Below, one piece after another: positions 35,311 through 44,843 of a DNA stretch of 64,000 nucleotides. Location: NCBI RefSeq assembly GCF_014203735.1, contig NZ_JACHJQ010000008.1:393787-457786 (forward strand). Reading direction: 5' to 3'. The position numbers were made by a program, and so were the translations under genes. The notes beneath the pieces are model-generated. The model was not told the origin of the DNA, searched no databases, and saw only the letters and a program-made list of their open reading frames with translations. Position 1 is the first letter of the stretch; each line of letters starts with the position of its first letter. Origin of the DNA: Actinophytocola algeriensis. Its GTDB lineage: Bacteria > Actinomycetota > Actinomycetes > Mycobacteriales > Pseudonocardiaceae.

Positions 35311-36197
35311 CAGGACAGTCCCTCGGCCAGTGCGCGCTCCGTCGCCTGCCGCACCGCCGCCTCGTGTTCGGGGGTCAACGGCACCCTCGGCTGGCGGCAC
35401 GGGCCTCCGTAGCGCCCCACGATGTCCATGCTCAGCTTGATCGCCTGCACGAACTCGACCCGGGAATCCCATCGCAGCAACGGGTGCAGCACCCGGTAGA
35501 GCGGCAGCGCGGTGGCGAGGTCGCTCTCGGCGGCCGCCTGCCAGAACTCGACGGTGGACTTCGGCAGCGAGTTGGGGAACCCGGCGATCCACCCCGGCGA
35601 CCCCGCGACGGCCAGTTCGAGGGCGACATCGTCCGCGCCGCACAGCACGTCAAGTCCGGGTGCCAGCTCAGCGATCCGGTAGGGCCGCCGCACGTCCCCG
35701 GTGAACTCCTTGACCCCGACGATCAACCCTTCCTGGTACAGCTCCGCGAGCAACTCGGGCACGAGGTCGATCTTGGTGTCGATCGGGTTGTTGTACGCGA
35801 CGACGGGCACGCCGGCCTTGGCGACCTCGCGGTAGTGCGCGAGCACGGCGCGCTCGTCGCCACGGTAGGCGTTGGGCGGCAACGACATCACCGCGGGACA
35901 CCCGGCTTCGGCCGCCTGCTCGGCCCACCGCCGCGACTCGGCCGAACCGTACGCGCCGGTGCCGGGCATCACCGTGAACCCGTCGGGTGCGGCCTCGACC
36001 GCCGTGCGCACCACCCTGGCACGCTCCTCGACGGTCAGCGTCGGGTACTCCCCCAGCGACCCGTTGGGCGTGACACCGTGGCACCCGTTGGCGGCCAGCC
36101 ACGCCACGTGCTCGGCGAAACGGTCGAAGTCGACCTCCCCTCGGTCGGTCATCGGCAGCGCGGTCGCCACCAGAACTCCGTGCCAGGGCTTGCTCAT
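35310..36197 (-). CDS. DapA-family protein, probable 1-pyrroline-4-hydroxy-2-carboxylate deaminase
   Basis: This 295-residue TIM-barrel aldolase-superfamily enzyme has the Schiff-base Lys163 in VGVKEFTGD, the catalytic Tyr135 in VAYNNP, and GSLGEYPTLTVEER, in the usual place of the GTTGE loop. Within a hydroxyproline operon the expected reaction is conversion of delta-1-pyrroline-4-hydroxy-2-carboxylate to 2-oxoglutarate semialdehyde with release of ammonia. Its ATG overlaps the stop of the flavoprotein gene. The enzyme that would finish the pathway, an oxoglutarate-semialdehyde dehydrogenase, is not in this window. Confidence 0.88.
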   Translation of the reverse strand: MSKPWHGVLVATALPMTDRGEVDFDRFAEHVAWLAANGCHGVTPNGSLGEYPTLTVEERARVVRTAVEAAPDGFTVMPGTGAYGSAESRRWAEQAAEAGCPAVMSLPPNAYRGDERAVLAHYREVAKAGVPVVAYNNPIDTKIDLVPELLAELYQEGLIVGVKEFTGDVRRPYRIAELAPGLDVLCGADDVALELAVAGSPGWIAGFPNSLPKSTVEFWQAAAESDLATALPLYRVLHPLLRWDSRVEFVQAIKLSMDIVGRYGGPCRQPRVPLTPEHEAAVRQATERALAEGLS

Positions 36198-37495
36198 GCG
36201 TCCTCCACACCTTCCGCGAGATTCCCGAGAGTCACCGGCGCCGCGATGGGCCGCGCCGCCAGCCCACGCAGATCGGCCGCGGTCACCGGCCGCCCACACG
36301 CCTCCGCGACCAGACACGCGGTCGCGTACCCGCACACCCGCCCCTGGCAGAGCCCCATCCCCGGCCGGGCGAGCAGCTTGACACCGCGCGGATCGGTGGC
36401 GCCGAGGTCCACGACGGACTCCCGGACCTCCCGCACCGTGACCTCCTCGCAGCGGCACACGATCGTGTCGTCGGCCGGCCGGCCGGCGCCGACCCGGTAG
36501 GTGTCGTGCATGGCGGCCGCGAACGCCCGCAGCGCGGCCCGCTTCCGCAGCAGCGACCGCCGGGGGCGCGCCCCGGCGGCGTGTGCCCCGGCGATCGCAC
36601 CCTCCACGACGGACAGTTGAGCGCCACCGACCCCGCACACCTCACCGGCCAGGTAGACACCGGGCACCGAGGCGCGCTGCCACTCGTCAGCCGTGGCGAC
36701 GAGGCTGCCGTCGGCGTCGAGCCGGGTGTCGCACCCGAGCTGGAGCGGCAGCTCCAGCTGCGGGGTGAACCCGTACCCGACCGCGACCGCGTCGCACTCG
36801 ATCTCCCGCTCGGACACGGGCCGCCGGTTCCGGTCGAGCCGGGCGACGGTGACAGCGTGCACCCGGTCGTCACCGTGCGCGGCGACCACTGCGGTCCTGG
36901 TGTGGAACGGGATCCGGTGCCCGTGCAGTGCCCTGAGGTACCGGGCGCCTTCGACGAGCTTGCCGGGGTTGCGGGCCACGGCCAGGGGGTGGCGGGCGAA
37001 CCCGAGAGGGGAGCCGGCTTCGAAAACGCCGGTGACACGGTGGCGGAGCGCGGCGGCGACGGGCAGCAGGAAGGGCCCGGTACCGGCGACGACGACCCGG
37101 TCCCCGACGGGCACGCCGTGGCCCTTGAGCATCGCCTGCGCGCCGCCCGCGGTGAACACGCCGGGCAGGGTCCAGCCGGGGAACGGGAGCTGCCGGTCGT
37201 ACGCGCCGGTCGCGACGATCACGGTGCGGGCGCGGACCTCACCGGCGGTGGTGTGGAGGACGAAACCGTCTGCTTCCACTTCGACGTGCCAGACCGCGTG
37301 ACCGGCCAGGATGTCCTGCCGCAGGGACGCGGGGATCGGGTTGTGCCCGTCCCGGTGCCGCCAGTACTGCCCTCCTGGCCGACCGGCGGAGTCGAGGAGC
37401 GCGACCCGCGCACCGCGACCGCGCGCGGCGGCGGCCGCCGCGAGCCCGGCAGGACCGGCCCCGATCACGGCGATGTCAGCAGGCGAGGTGGTCAC
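36194..37495 (-). CDS. FAD/NAD(P)-binding subunit of a D-hydroxyproline dehydrogenase
   Basis: The 433-residue flavoprotein has an N-terminal Rossmann loop (IAVIGAGPAGLAAAAAARG), a second nucleotide site (VVVAGTGPFLLPVAAAL) and a C-terminal BFD-like [2Fe-2S] motif (VCRCEEVTVREV; GLCQGRVCGYAT). This is the make-up of the HcnB/SoxA-like subunit of multi-subunit amino-acid dehydrogenases. With the small [2Fe-2S] protein and the DAO-type flavoprotein upstream it should form the enzyme that oxidises cis-4-hydroxy-D-proline. GTG at 37495 is favoured; it overlaps the preceding gene by 20 bp. Confidence 0.88.
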   Translation of the reverse strand: MTTSPADIAVIGAGPAGLAAAAAARGRGARVALLDSAGRPGGQYWRHRDGHNPIPASLRQDILAGHAVWHVEVEADGFVLHTTAGEVRARTVIVATGAYDRQLPFPGWTLPGVFTAGGAQAMLKGHGVPVGDRVVVAGTGPFLLPVAAALRHRVTGVFEAGSPLGFARHPLAVARNPGKLVEGARYLRALHGHRIPFHTRTAVVAAHGDDRVHAVTVARLDRNRRPVSEREIECDAVAVGYGFTPQLELPLQLGCDTRLDADGSLVATADEWQRASVPGVYLAGEVCGVGGAQLSVVEGAIAGAHAAGARPRRSLLRKRAALRAFAAAMHDTYRVGAGRPADDTIVCRCEEVTVREVRESVVDLGATDPRGVKLLARPGMGLCQGRVCGYATACLVAEACGRPVTAADLRGLAARPIAAPVTLGNLAEGVEDA

Positions 37496-37745
37496 GACCG
37501 GCCCCCTCCTGGGACGACACCACGTCACCGTCGCGGACCTCGGTCAGGCAGGCCCGCAGACCGGGGCGCCCGTTGACGACGACCAGGCAGTCGAAGCAGA
37601 CACCGATGCCGCAGAACAGGCCGCGGGGCGCACCGCCGTGCCGGGTGGTCCGCCACGAGCGGTACCCGGCCGCGAGCAGGGCGGCACCGACACTCTGCCC
37701 GGGCTCCGCCGTGACCTCTTCGCCGTCGAAGGAGAACGTGGTCAT
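37476..37745 (-). CDS. Small (2Fe-2S) subunit of a D-hydroxyproline dehydrogenase
   Basis: The 89-residue protein has a plant-type ferredoxin cysteine pattern, Cys45, Cys50, Cys53 and Cys66 (FCGIGVCFDCLV; RACLTEV), and the FSFDGEEVTAEPGQSV beginning of HcnA-like subunits. It transfers electrons between the two flavoprotein subunits. The ATG at 37745 overlaps the stop of the DAO-type gene (ATGA) and its own 3' end overlaps the next gene by 20 bp, so the three subunits are tightly coupled. Confidence 0.9.
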   Translation of the reverse strand: MTTFSFDGEEVTAEPGQSVGAALLAAGYRSWRTTRHGGAPRGLFCGIGVCFDCLVVVNGRPGLRACLTEVRDGDVVSSQEGAGRDHLAC

Positions 37746-38884
37746 GCCGCGAACCTCTCCGGCCGGAACGGCGCCAGGTCGAGGTCCGGTGTGGCGCCGG
37801 TCAGGGTCTGAGCGATGAGGTGCCCGGTCGCGGCGGACAGGCCGATGCCGGCGCCTTCGTGGCCGCACGCGTGGACCAGGCCCGGCACGCGCGGGTCGGG
37901 GCCGATCACCGGCAGGTGGTCCGGGCAGTACGGCCGGAACCCGAGGTAGGTCCGCAGCAGTGTCACGTCGGCGAGGAACGGGAACAACCCGATGGCCTGG
38001 GCGGCGAGTTCGCGGATCACCGGCAGCGACATGCGCCGGTCGAACCCGACCCGTTCCCGGCTCGCTCCGATGAGGACGGTCCCGGCGCGCGTGCCCTCGA
38101 CCACGACCGAGGTCTCGAGCCCGGCGTCGTCGCTGGCGACGCCTGCCACGTAGTCGGCGGTGTACACCTTGTGCCGGATGACCCTCGGCAGCGGCTCGGT
38201 GACCAGCACGAACCCCTTCCTGGGCAGTACCGGCAACGGCGCCCCGGCGAGGTCGGCGACCTCGCCGCCCCAGGTTCCGGCGGCGTTGACGACCCATCCG
38301 GCGGCGCGGTCCCCGGAGCCGGCGCGGACACCGGTGACCGCGCCGTCCCGGCCGAACAGGAACCCGCGCACCTCGGTGCCGGTGTGGACGGTCGCGCCGA
38401 GGTCGCGTGCGGCACGCAGCAGTGCCGCAGCGGCGAGCATGGGCTGGACCTGCATGTCCTGCGGGTAGTGCGCGCCGCCGGTCACGTCGCGGGTGAGGTT
38501 GGGTTCCAGGGCGGGCAGGTCGCCCGCGGTCACGTCCACGGCGTCGACGCCGCACGCGCGCTGCCGCCCGGTGAGGTCCGCGAGCCCGGCCAGCGCCGGG
38601 GCCGACCTGGCGACGACGACGCCGCCCTTGTGCTCCAGTTCGAGCCGGTCCGCGCCGATCCGCTCCCCCAGGATTCGCCACCGCCGCACGGACAGCAGCG
38701 CGAGGTCCAGTTCGGGCCCGGGTTCCTTGTCGGAGACCAGGATGTTGCCCTCGCCGCCGCTGGTGGTGCCCGTCGCGACGCCGCCGCGGTCCAGCACGGT
38801 GACCCGCAGCCCGGCGGCGGCGCAGTGGTACGCGCAGGCGGCGCCGACCATCCCGGCGCCGATCACCAGCACGTCCACCGCCAC
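37742..38884 (-). CDS. DAO-type FAD oxidoreductase subunit of a D-hydroxyproline dehydrogenase
   Basis: The 380-residue protein is a glycine/D-amino-acid-oxidase-like flavoprotein. VLVIGAGMVGAACAYHCAAAG binds the FAD adenosine, GGVATGTTSGGEGN is the loop near the flavin, and CGHEGAGIGLSAATGHLI closes the FAD site. In HcnC-like systems this subunit oxidises the amino acid and passes electrons to the [2Fe-2S] partner. It is the first gene of the operon. Translation probably starts at GTG 38884, after a TGAGG sequence. Confidence 0.9.
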   Translation of the reverse strand: MAVDVLVIGAGMVGAACAYHCAAAGLRVTVLDRGGVATGTTSGGEGNILVSDKEPGPELDLALLSVRRWRILGERIGADRLELEHKGGVVVARSAPALAGLADLTGRQRACGVDAVDVTAGDLPALEPNLTRDVTGGAHYPQDMQVQPMLAAAALLRAARDLGATVHTGTEVRGFLFGRDGAVTGVRAGSGDRAAGWVVNAAGTWGGEVADLAGAPLPVLPRKGFVLVTEPLPRVIRHKVYTADYVAGVASDDAGLETSVVVEGTRAGTVLIGASRERVGFDRRMSLPVIRELAAQAIGLFPFLADVTLLRTYLGFRPYCPDHLPVIGPDPRVPGLVHACGHEGAGIGLSAATGHLIAQTLTGATPDLDLAPFRPERFAA

Positions 38885-39039
38885 CTCAGTAGTATGTCAC
38901 ATGGCACTGGGTTAGCGAGAGCAACGAACTATGACCACCGGACCGCGTGGTCGGTTAGCGTCCGTCCGCGCGCACGGTGGTCGGCACCGTCACCCCTGCA
39001 GGTGGCCTCGTGCGACCGACGGCGACGGCCACCGTGCGC

Positions 39040-39864
39040 TCACCCCTTCACCGCGCCCGCGGTCAGCCCGGCGACGATGCGGCGGTTGGCCACCAGGAAC
39101 ATGAGCAGCGGCGGCACGGTGATCAGCAGGATGTCCATGAACAGCAGGTTGTACTGCGTGGCGTACTGGCTGGAGAAGTTGTAGAGGGTCAGCTGCACGG
39201 TCGCGTTCTGCTCGCCGGGCAGGAAGTACAGCGGGTTGACGAAGTCGTTGAAGATCACCACCGACTGCACGACGATCACCGTCACCGCCACCGAGCGCAG
39301 CAGCGGGAAGATCACCTGGAAGAACACCCGCAGCGGGCCGGCGCCGTCGATCACCGCGGACTCGTCGAGCTCCCGCGGCACGGTCGCGAGGAAGTTGCGG
39401 AAGAGCAGGATGGAGAAGGACAGCCCGAACGCGACCTCGACGAGGATCAGCCCGGCCATCGTGCGGAACAGCCCGACGCCCTGCAGCACCCAGATGGTGG
39501 GCACCACGGCGGGCGGGATGATCAGCCCGGCGAGCACGAGGAAGTTGACCAGCCCGGTCCACCGGGTTCTCCTGCGCTGCAGCACGAACGCCACCATCGC
39601 GGCCAGGATCACGAGCACGGTCACGCTGCCGACGGTCAGGATCGTGCTGTTGATGAACGCGATGACCAGCATGTAGTCGCGGGCGGTGACGACCTCGACG
39701 AGGTTTTCCACGAACCGGAACTGGTCGGGCCACGAGAAGTCCAGCTCGGCGGCGCCGCGCGGGTCCTTCACCGCCTGCAGCACGATGAACGCGAACGGCA
39801 CGACGAACACGACGACCGACACCAGGACGGCCGCCGACCCGAGGAACCAGCCGCGCCGCCTCAC
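39040..39864 (-). CDS. Carbohydrate ABC transporter permease (MalG-like)
   Basis: The 274-residue inner-membrane protein has six hydrophobic segments and the cytoplasmic EAA-type loop ESAVIDGAGPLRVFFQVIFPLL that docks to the ATPase. It is the last gene of the rhamnoside operon. GTG at 39864 overlaps the stop of the other permease (GTGA). No ATP-binding protein gene is present; carbohydrate importers of actinobacteria often share an MsiK-type ATPase encoded elsewhere, and this is likely here. Confidence 0.93.
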   Translation of the reverse strand: MRRRGWFLGSAAVLVSVVVFVVPFAFIVLQAVKDPRGAAELDFSWPDQFRFVENLVEVVTARDYMLVIAFINSTILTVGSVTVLVILAAMVAFVLQRRRTRWTGLVNFLVLAGLIIPPAVVPTIWVLQGVGLFRTMAGLILVEVAFGLSFSILLFRNFLATVPRELDESAVIDGAGPLRVFFQVIFPLLRSVAVTVIVVQSVVIFNDFVNPLYFLPGEQNATVQLTLYNFSSQYATQYNLLFMDILLITVPPLLMFLVANRRIVAGLTAGAVKG

Positions 39865-40718
39865 AGCTCCACCTCCTTGCGGCCGAGCCAGCGCGACAGC
39901 GGCAGCACGATCGCGGTCACGAGCACGAACAGGACGACGTTGCCCGCGGTCGACAGGCCGTAGAACCCGGCCTGGTACTGCTTGTAGATCACCGATGCGA
40001 TGACGTCCGAGGTGAAGCCCGGCCCGCCTCTGGTCATGGCCCAGATGAGGTCGAAGGACCGCAGCCCGCCGATGAGCGACAGGATGATCACCGTGGTGGT
40101 GGCCGGCATGGACAACGGCAGCAGGATGTGCCGGAACGTCGCCCACCGGCCCGCACCGTCCACTCTGGCCGCTTCGAGGTACTCGCGGGGGATGGACACG
40201 AGGCCGGCGATGTAGATGACGGTGGCGAGCCCGACGCCCTTCCACACGTCGACGAGCGCGACGGACAGCAGCGCGTAGGACGGGTCGGTCAGCCACGCCG
40301 GGCCCTGGACGCCGAGTGCCGCGAGCGCGTCGTTGATCAGCCCGTTGCTGGGGTGCATGAGGATCGTGAACGTCAGCCCGACGCCGATGGTGCTGACCAG
40401 CACGGGGAAGAACACCGCGGAGCGCAGGAAGCCGCGGGCGATGATGTTCGAGGTCAGCAGGATCGCGATGGGCAGGCCGAGCACGACCTTCAGCCCGGAG
40501 GTGACGACGGCGTAGATCAGCGTGTTGGTGAGCCCCTGCACCAGTGCGGGCTCGCCGAAGAACGTCACGAAGTTCTCGACGCCGATGAACTCCTGGTCGA
40601 ACAGGGTCCACCTGGTGAGGGCGAAGTAGAACGACGCGAACGTCGGCACCAGGAACAGCGTCCCGTAGACGACCGCGGCGGGCAGGTAGAACCAGTGCGG
40701 GTAGGGCGAGCGGGTCAT
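39861..40718 (-). CDS. Carbohydrate ABC transporter permease (MalF-like)
   Basis: The 285-residue membrane protein has six hydrophobic segments and the EAA loop YLEAARVDGAGRWATFRHILLP. It pairs with the downstream MalG-like permease and begins 4 bp after the binding-protein gene. Together they should import the sugar released by, or fed to, the co-transcribed rhamnosidase. Confidence 0.93.
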   Translation of the reverse strand: MTRSPYPHWFYLPAAVVYGTLFLVPTFASFYFALTRWTLFDQEFIGVENFVTFFGEPALVQGLTNTLIYAVVTSGLKVVLGLPIAILLTSNIIARGFLRSAVFFPVLVSTIGVGLTFTILMHPSNGLINDALAALGVQGPAWLTDPSYALLSVALVDVWKGVGLATVIYIAGLVSIPREYLEAARVDGAGRWATFRHILLPLSMPATTTVIILSLIGGLRSFDLIWAMTRGGPGFTSDVIASVIYKQYQAGFYGLSTAGNVVLFVLVTAIVLPLSRWLGRKEVEL

Positions 40719-40722
40719 GTGC

Positions 40723-42036
40723 CTACCAACCCGGCAGCCCGAGTTGCTTGGCCTGCTTGGCGACGTCGCGGTCGTACAGGGCGGCGCCGTCCTCGGCGGA
40801 CCGGATGCCGGAGCCGACCTCGACGGTGATCTGTTCGAGTGCCGGGCCCTTCACCGGGGACACGAACTCGAGCGCGGGTGTGCGGGCGCCGTCGGTGTCG
40901 AAGTAGGGCAGCATGTCCTGGATGGCCCTGGGCAGGTCGGCGGGCAGCTCGCAGCCGTCGACGACGTACGGGCCGGTCGGCGCGTAGGCCTTGGTCTGCA
41001 CGTCGCACCCTGCCGGGCTGGCGACGAAGTCGAGGAACTCCTTGACGGCGGCCAGTTCGGCGCCCTCGGTGGTCGTCGGCACGTACACGCCGCCGGGCAG
41101 CCACACGGTCAGCCCGTTCTCGGCGGCGTCGGCGCCGGGCACGGCGAACAGGCCGACGTCGTCGACCTCGCCGGGGTTGTTCGTCTCGAGGGTGCCGATG
41201 ACGAACGTGAGGATCGGGTAGTGCGCGCCCTTGCCGGTGGCCAGTTCCTCCAGGCCGTCCTCGTACTTCTGCGCGGCGAAGTCGGCGTTGAGGTACCCGG
41301 CGTCGTGGATCTCCTGCAGGTGCCGGAAGCCCTGCAGCGCGGCCGGGGACGTCGCGTAGCTGGTCTGGTTGGCCGTGTACCTGTCGGCGAAGTCGGGTTC
41401 CGCGGCGGCGACGTTGTGGAAGTCGGCGAGCACCCACAGCTGGGAGGTCCAGGTGTCCTGGTAGGTCTGGACGACCGGGGCGACACCGGCGGCTTTGATC
41501 TTCGCGTTGTTGGCCATGAACTCGGTCCACGTCTTCGGCACCGCCAGGCCGATGCGGTCGTAGACGGCGCGGTTGTAGAGCACGCCACCACCGACCGCGG
41601 CGCCGAACGGCGCGCCGAAGATCCGGTCGCCGGAGGACACGGTGGGGGTGAACGTCTCGTCGAGGCGGTCGACGAACGGCTCGTCGTTGAGCGGCAGCAG
41701 CGTTTCCCGCGGTTTGAGCGCCTGGAGCAGTGAGCCGGAGTTGTACAGGAACATGTCGGCCATGTCCCCTGTGGACAGCCGGGTCTTGACCACGTTGTCG
41801 CCCTCGCCGCCCTGGGGGCGGACCTCGACCTCGATGACGACGTCGGGGTGGTCGGCCATGAACGCCTCGGCGAGCCCTTCCGCCGGCCGGACGCTCGCGT
41901 CGGAGTTGTCGACGAGGAACGTGATCGTGGTGCGGCCTTCGCTGTCGCTGGAGCCGAGATCACCGGGGCTGCACGCGGTGATGGCGAGTGCCGTGCCGAG
42001 CGCCGCGGCGAGCACCGTTCGTCGGGTGGGGTTCAT
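40723..42036 (-). CDS. ABC transporter sugar-binding lipoprotein
   Basis: The 437-residue protein has a Tat-like twin-arginine N-terminus (NPTRRTVLAAALG) and a lipobox ending at Cys22 (LAITAC), so it is anchored to the outer face of the membrane. The rest follows the family 1 solute-binding fold: AFMADHPDVVIEVEV, GDMADMFLYNSGSLLQAL, FGAPFGAAVGGGVLYN and KTWTEFMAN. A GGAGG ribosome site precedes the ATG. It lies 15 bp after the rhamnosidase gene, so the ligand is probably L-rhamnose or a rhamnosyl oligosaccharide; this is an inference from context. Confidence 0.9.
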   Translation of the reverse strand: MNPTRRTVLAAALGTALAITACSPGDLGSSDSEGRTTITFLVDNSDASVRPAEGLAEAFMADHPDVVIEVEVRPQGGEGDNVVKTRLSTGDMADMFLYNSGSLLQALKPRETLLPLNDEPFVDRLDETFTPTVSSGDRIFGAPFGAAVGGGVLYNRAVYDRIGLAVPKTWTEFMANNAKIKAAGVAPVVQTYQDTWTSQLWVLADFHNVAAAEPDFADRYTANQTSYATSPAALQGFRHLQEIHDAGYLNADFAAQKYEDGLEELATGKGAHYPILTFVIGTLETNNPGEVDDVGLFAVPGADAAENGLTVWLPGGVYVPTTTEGAELAAVKEFLDFVASPAGCDVQTKAYAPTGPYVVDGCELPADLPRAIQDMLPYFDTDGARTPALEFVSPVKGPALEQITVEVGSGIRSAEDGAALYDRDVAKQAKQLGLPGW

Positions 42037-42051
42037 CGAAACCTCCGGGGA

Positions 42052-44826
42052 TCAGTGGCCGGGTTCGAACAAGGGGGCGAGGAGGCGCCGCAGTTCGGCG
42101 GCGTGCGGGGCGAACCCGCCGTGGGTGATGGCGTCGACCAGCTGGGTGGCGGGGGCGTCGAGATAGCGGGCGAGCCGGGCGGCGGCCGCTTCTTCGCCCG
42201 GTACCTCGCCGGTGGCGGTGGCGGCCTCGACGACCCGGGTCCAGGTGGGTTCGTGGTCGAGGACGTCGCGGACGGTGGGGTCGCCGGGCAGGCCCGGTCC
42301 GGTGCCTGGTCCGGTGCCGCACGGGTCGGGGACGTCCCAGTCGTGGCGGCCGTGGTGGACCCACACCGGCTGGTGCCTGCCGGGGACGTGCACGGTGGCG
42401 GTGGCGCCGACGGGGACGGTGACGTGCAGCAGGAACCGGCCGTCGGCGCGTTGCCAGGACACGGCGGCCTGGCCGTACGGGGTGTCGTGGCGCGCGGTGG
42501 CCCAGGTCAGCGCCGGCCGCGGCCGAGGGCGGACCAGCAGTTCGCGGTAGCCGGGGCTGGCGGGGGCGAGCCCGGCGACGGCGCGGTGCAGCCAGTCCGC
42601 GACCGCGCCGAGCGCGTAGTGGTTGAACGAGGTCATCTCGCCGGGGTTGACGGTGCCGTCGGGCAGCAGGCTGTCCCAGCGTTCCCACACGGTGGTGGCG
42701 CCCATGGTGACCGGGTAGAGCCAGGACGGGCAGCCAGTCTGCAGCAGCAGCCGGTAGGCGACGTCGAGCTCGCCCGCCTCGGTGAGCGCGTCCATGATCA
42801 GCGGGGTGCCGACGAACCCGGTGGCGGTGCGGAACCCGGCGGTGCGGACGAGGTCGGCGAGCCGCTCCCCCGCACGCGCGCGTTGCTCGGGTGCCGGCAG
42901 CAGTCCCCACACGAGGGCGAGTGCGTACACCGTGGCCGAGTCGCTGAGGAGCCGCCCGCCCTCGGTGGCGTACTCGCGGGCGAACGCCTCCCGCACCTGC
43001 GCGGCCAGGTCGGCGTACCGGCGGGCCACGGGGTCGTCGCCGAGCAGGTCCGCGGTGTCGGCGACGACCTGTGCCGAGCGGGCCAGGTGCGCGGTGGCGA
43101 CGACATCGGGGTCCGCGCGCGCGGCGAACGGGTCCTCGGGCGGCGCGGCCGGGTCGAGCCAGTCACCGAACTGGAAGCCGCCGGTCCACAGCCGGTCCTT
43201 GCCCGCGAGGCCCGCGACGTGGTCGACCCACGCCCGCATGCTCGCGAACTGGCGGGCGAGCAGTTCGCGGTCACCGGTGCGCTGGTGGACGGTCCACGGC
43301 ACGAGCACGGCCGCGTCACCCCAGGCGGCCGCCGCGCGGGGCGGGCCGGCGAGCACGTCGGGCACGACGAACGGCACGGCGCCGTTGTCGTGTTGTTCGC
43401 AGGCGAGGTCGGCGAGCCACGAGGTGAGGAAACCGGTGCTGTCGAAGAGGAACTCGGCCGCAGGCGCGAAGACCTGGATGTCGCCGGTCCAGCCGAGCCG
43501 CTCGTCGCGCTGCGGGCAGTCGGTCGGCACGTCGAGGAAGTTGCCTCGGGCGCTCCACACGACGTTCTCGTGGAACCGGTCGAGCAGCGGGTGGGAGCAG
43601 GAGAACCAGCCGGTGCGGCGCAGGTCGGTGCCGACGACGACCGCGGTGACGTCCTCGGCGCGCAGGCCGGGCACGCCGGTGACCTCGGCGTACCGGAAGC
43701 CGTGGAAGGTCAGGGCGGGTTCGAGCACGGCGTCACCGTCGGCGAGGACGTAGCTGTCGGTGGCGCTGGCGGTCCGAAGTGGACGGACGCACAGCTCGCC
43801 GTCCGCCAGCACCTCCGCGTGCCGGACGACGACCTCGGCACCGGCCGCGGCACCGCGCACGCGCAGCCGGACCCAGCCGACGAGGTTCTGCCCGAAGTCG
43901 ACGATCGTGGCACCGGACGGGGACGTGGTCATCGCGACGGCCGGGAGTTCGCCGGTGATCCGCACCGGCGGACCGTCCGGCGCGACGAGCCGCGACAGGT
44001 CGGTGTCGAGCACGTCGACGGGCACGGCTTTCCCCGTGACACCGCGGAGATCGGTGCGCTGGCCGTCGTAGAGGTCGTCGGCGAGCACACCGCTCTGCCG
44101 GGCGGTCCAGGTGCCGTCGGTTGCGAGGACGTGCACGGCTCCGTCCGCGGTGGTGACCTCCAGCTGCGCGAGCAGGCCGAGCCGGTCGCCGTAGTGGGCG
44201 CGGTCGCCGCGGAAGCCCAGTCTGCCGCGGTACCAACCGTTTCCGAGCAGCACCTCGACGGTGTTCTCCCCCGGCAGGACGAGGTCGGTGACGTCGTGGG
44301 TCTGGTAGCGCAGCCGGTGGTGGTAGCTCGTCCAGCCCGGAGCGAGGACGTGGTCGCCGACGCGGTGGCCGTTCAGCTCGGCGACGTAGACGCCGTGCGC
44401 GGTGGCGTGGAGGCGAGCCGAGACGACGTCGGCGGGCACGGTGAGCGTGGCCGCCAGCACGGGTGCGGGGTCACCGATACCGCTGTCCGGGCTGATCATC
44501 CGCGCGGTCCAGTCGGCCGGGGACAGCCCGGCTTCGACGGTCGCGGGCAGGCTCCAGGGGGACCACTCGTCGTCGCGGACGCGGACGCGGACCTCGACGC
44601 GTTCGCGGGCGGCGAGCGGGTCACCGGGCCACGGGACGAGGACCTGCTCGGCGGACTCGACGACGAACGTCTCCTCCCCCAGCGCGATCTCGTAGGCGCG
44701 CTGGCGGTAACCGGTGCCCGCGTCCGGGACCCGCCACGACAGGCGGGGCCGCCGGTGCCCGATGCCCAGCACCGGCGCGTCGTGGTGCTCGAACCTGATC
44801 CCGGTGGGCGCGGCGGCACTCGGCAT
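42052..44826 (-). CDS. GH78 alpha-L-rhamnosidase
   Basis: The 924-residue protein has the GH78 domain order: an N-terminal beta-sandwich region (RPRLSWRVPDAGTGYRQRAY), the CBM67-type segment with HGVYVAELNGHRVGD, the (alpha/alpha)6 barrel with DVPTDCPQRDERLGWTGD carrying the general acid region, and a C-terminal sandwich. No signal peptide is seen, so it acts on imported rhamnosides inside the cell. ATG at 44826 has GAGGAG upstream; the GTG six bases earlier is less likely. It leads the operon rhamnosidase, binding protein and two permeases. A LacI-type operator lies 17 bp before the start. Confidence 0.93.
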   Translation of the reverse strand: MPSAAAPTGIRFEHHDAPVLGIGHRRPRLSWRVPDAGTGYRQRAYEIALGEETFVVESAEQVLVPWPGDPLAARERVEVRVRVRDDEWSPWSLPATVEAGLSPADWTARMISPDSGIGDPAPVLAATLTVPADVVSARLHATAHGVYVAELNGHRVGDHVLAPGWTSYHHRLRYQTHDVTDLVLPGENTVEVLLGNGWYRGRLGFRGDRAHYGDRLGLLAQLEVTTADGAVHVLATDGTWTARQSGVLADDLYDGQRTDLRGVTGKAVPVDVLDTDLSRLVAPDGPPVRITGELPAVAMTTSPSGATIVDFGQNLVGWVRLRVRGAAAGAEVVVRHAEVLADGELCVRPLRTASATDSYVLADGDAVLEPALTFHGFRYAEVTGVPGLRAEDVTAVVVGTDLRRTGWFSCSHPLLDRFHENVVWSARGNFLDVPTDCPQRDERLGWTGDIQVFAPAAEFLFDSTGFLTSWLADLACEQHDNGAVPFVVPDVLAGPPRAAAAWGDAAVLVPWTVHQRTGDRELLARQFASMRAWVDHVAGLAGKDRLWTGGFQFGDWLDPAAPPEDPFAARADPDVVATAHLARSAQVVADTADLLGDDPVARRYADLAAQVREAFAREYATEGGRLLSDSATVYALALVWGLLPAPEQRARAGERLADLVRTAGFRTATGFVGTPLIMDALTEAGELDVAYRLLLQTGCPSWLYPVTMGATTVWERWDSLLPDGTVNPGEMTSFNHYALGAVADWLHRAVAGLAPASPGYRELLVRPRPRPALTWATARHDTPYGQAAVSWQRADGRFLLHVTVPVGATATVHVPGRHQPVWVHHGRHDWDVPDPCGTGPGTGPGLPGDPTVRDVLDHEPTWTRVVEAATATGEVPGEEAAAARLARYLDAPATQLVDAITHGGFAPHAAELRRLLAPLFEPGH

Positions 44827-44843
44827 GGACACTCCTCATCGAG

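Noticed and set aside
38885-39039. ATGTGACAT and TGTCACA words upstream of the hydroxyproline operon as a GntR operator
   Set aside because: The symmetry is too short and does not fit the usual FCD operator spacing; I could not support it.
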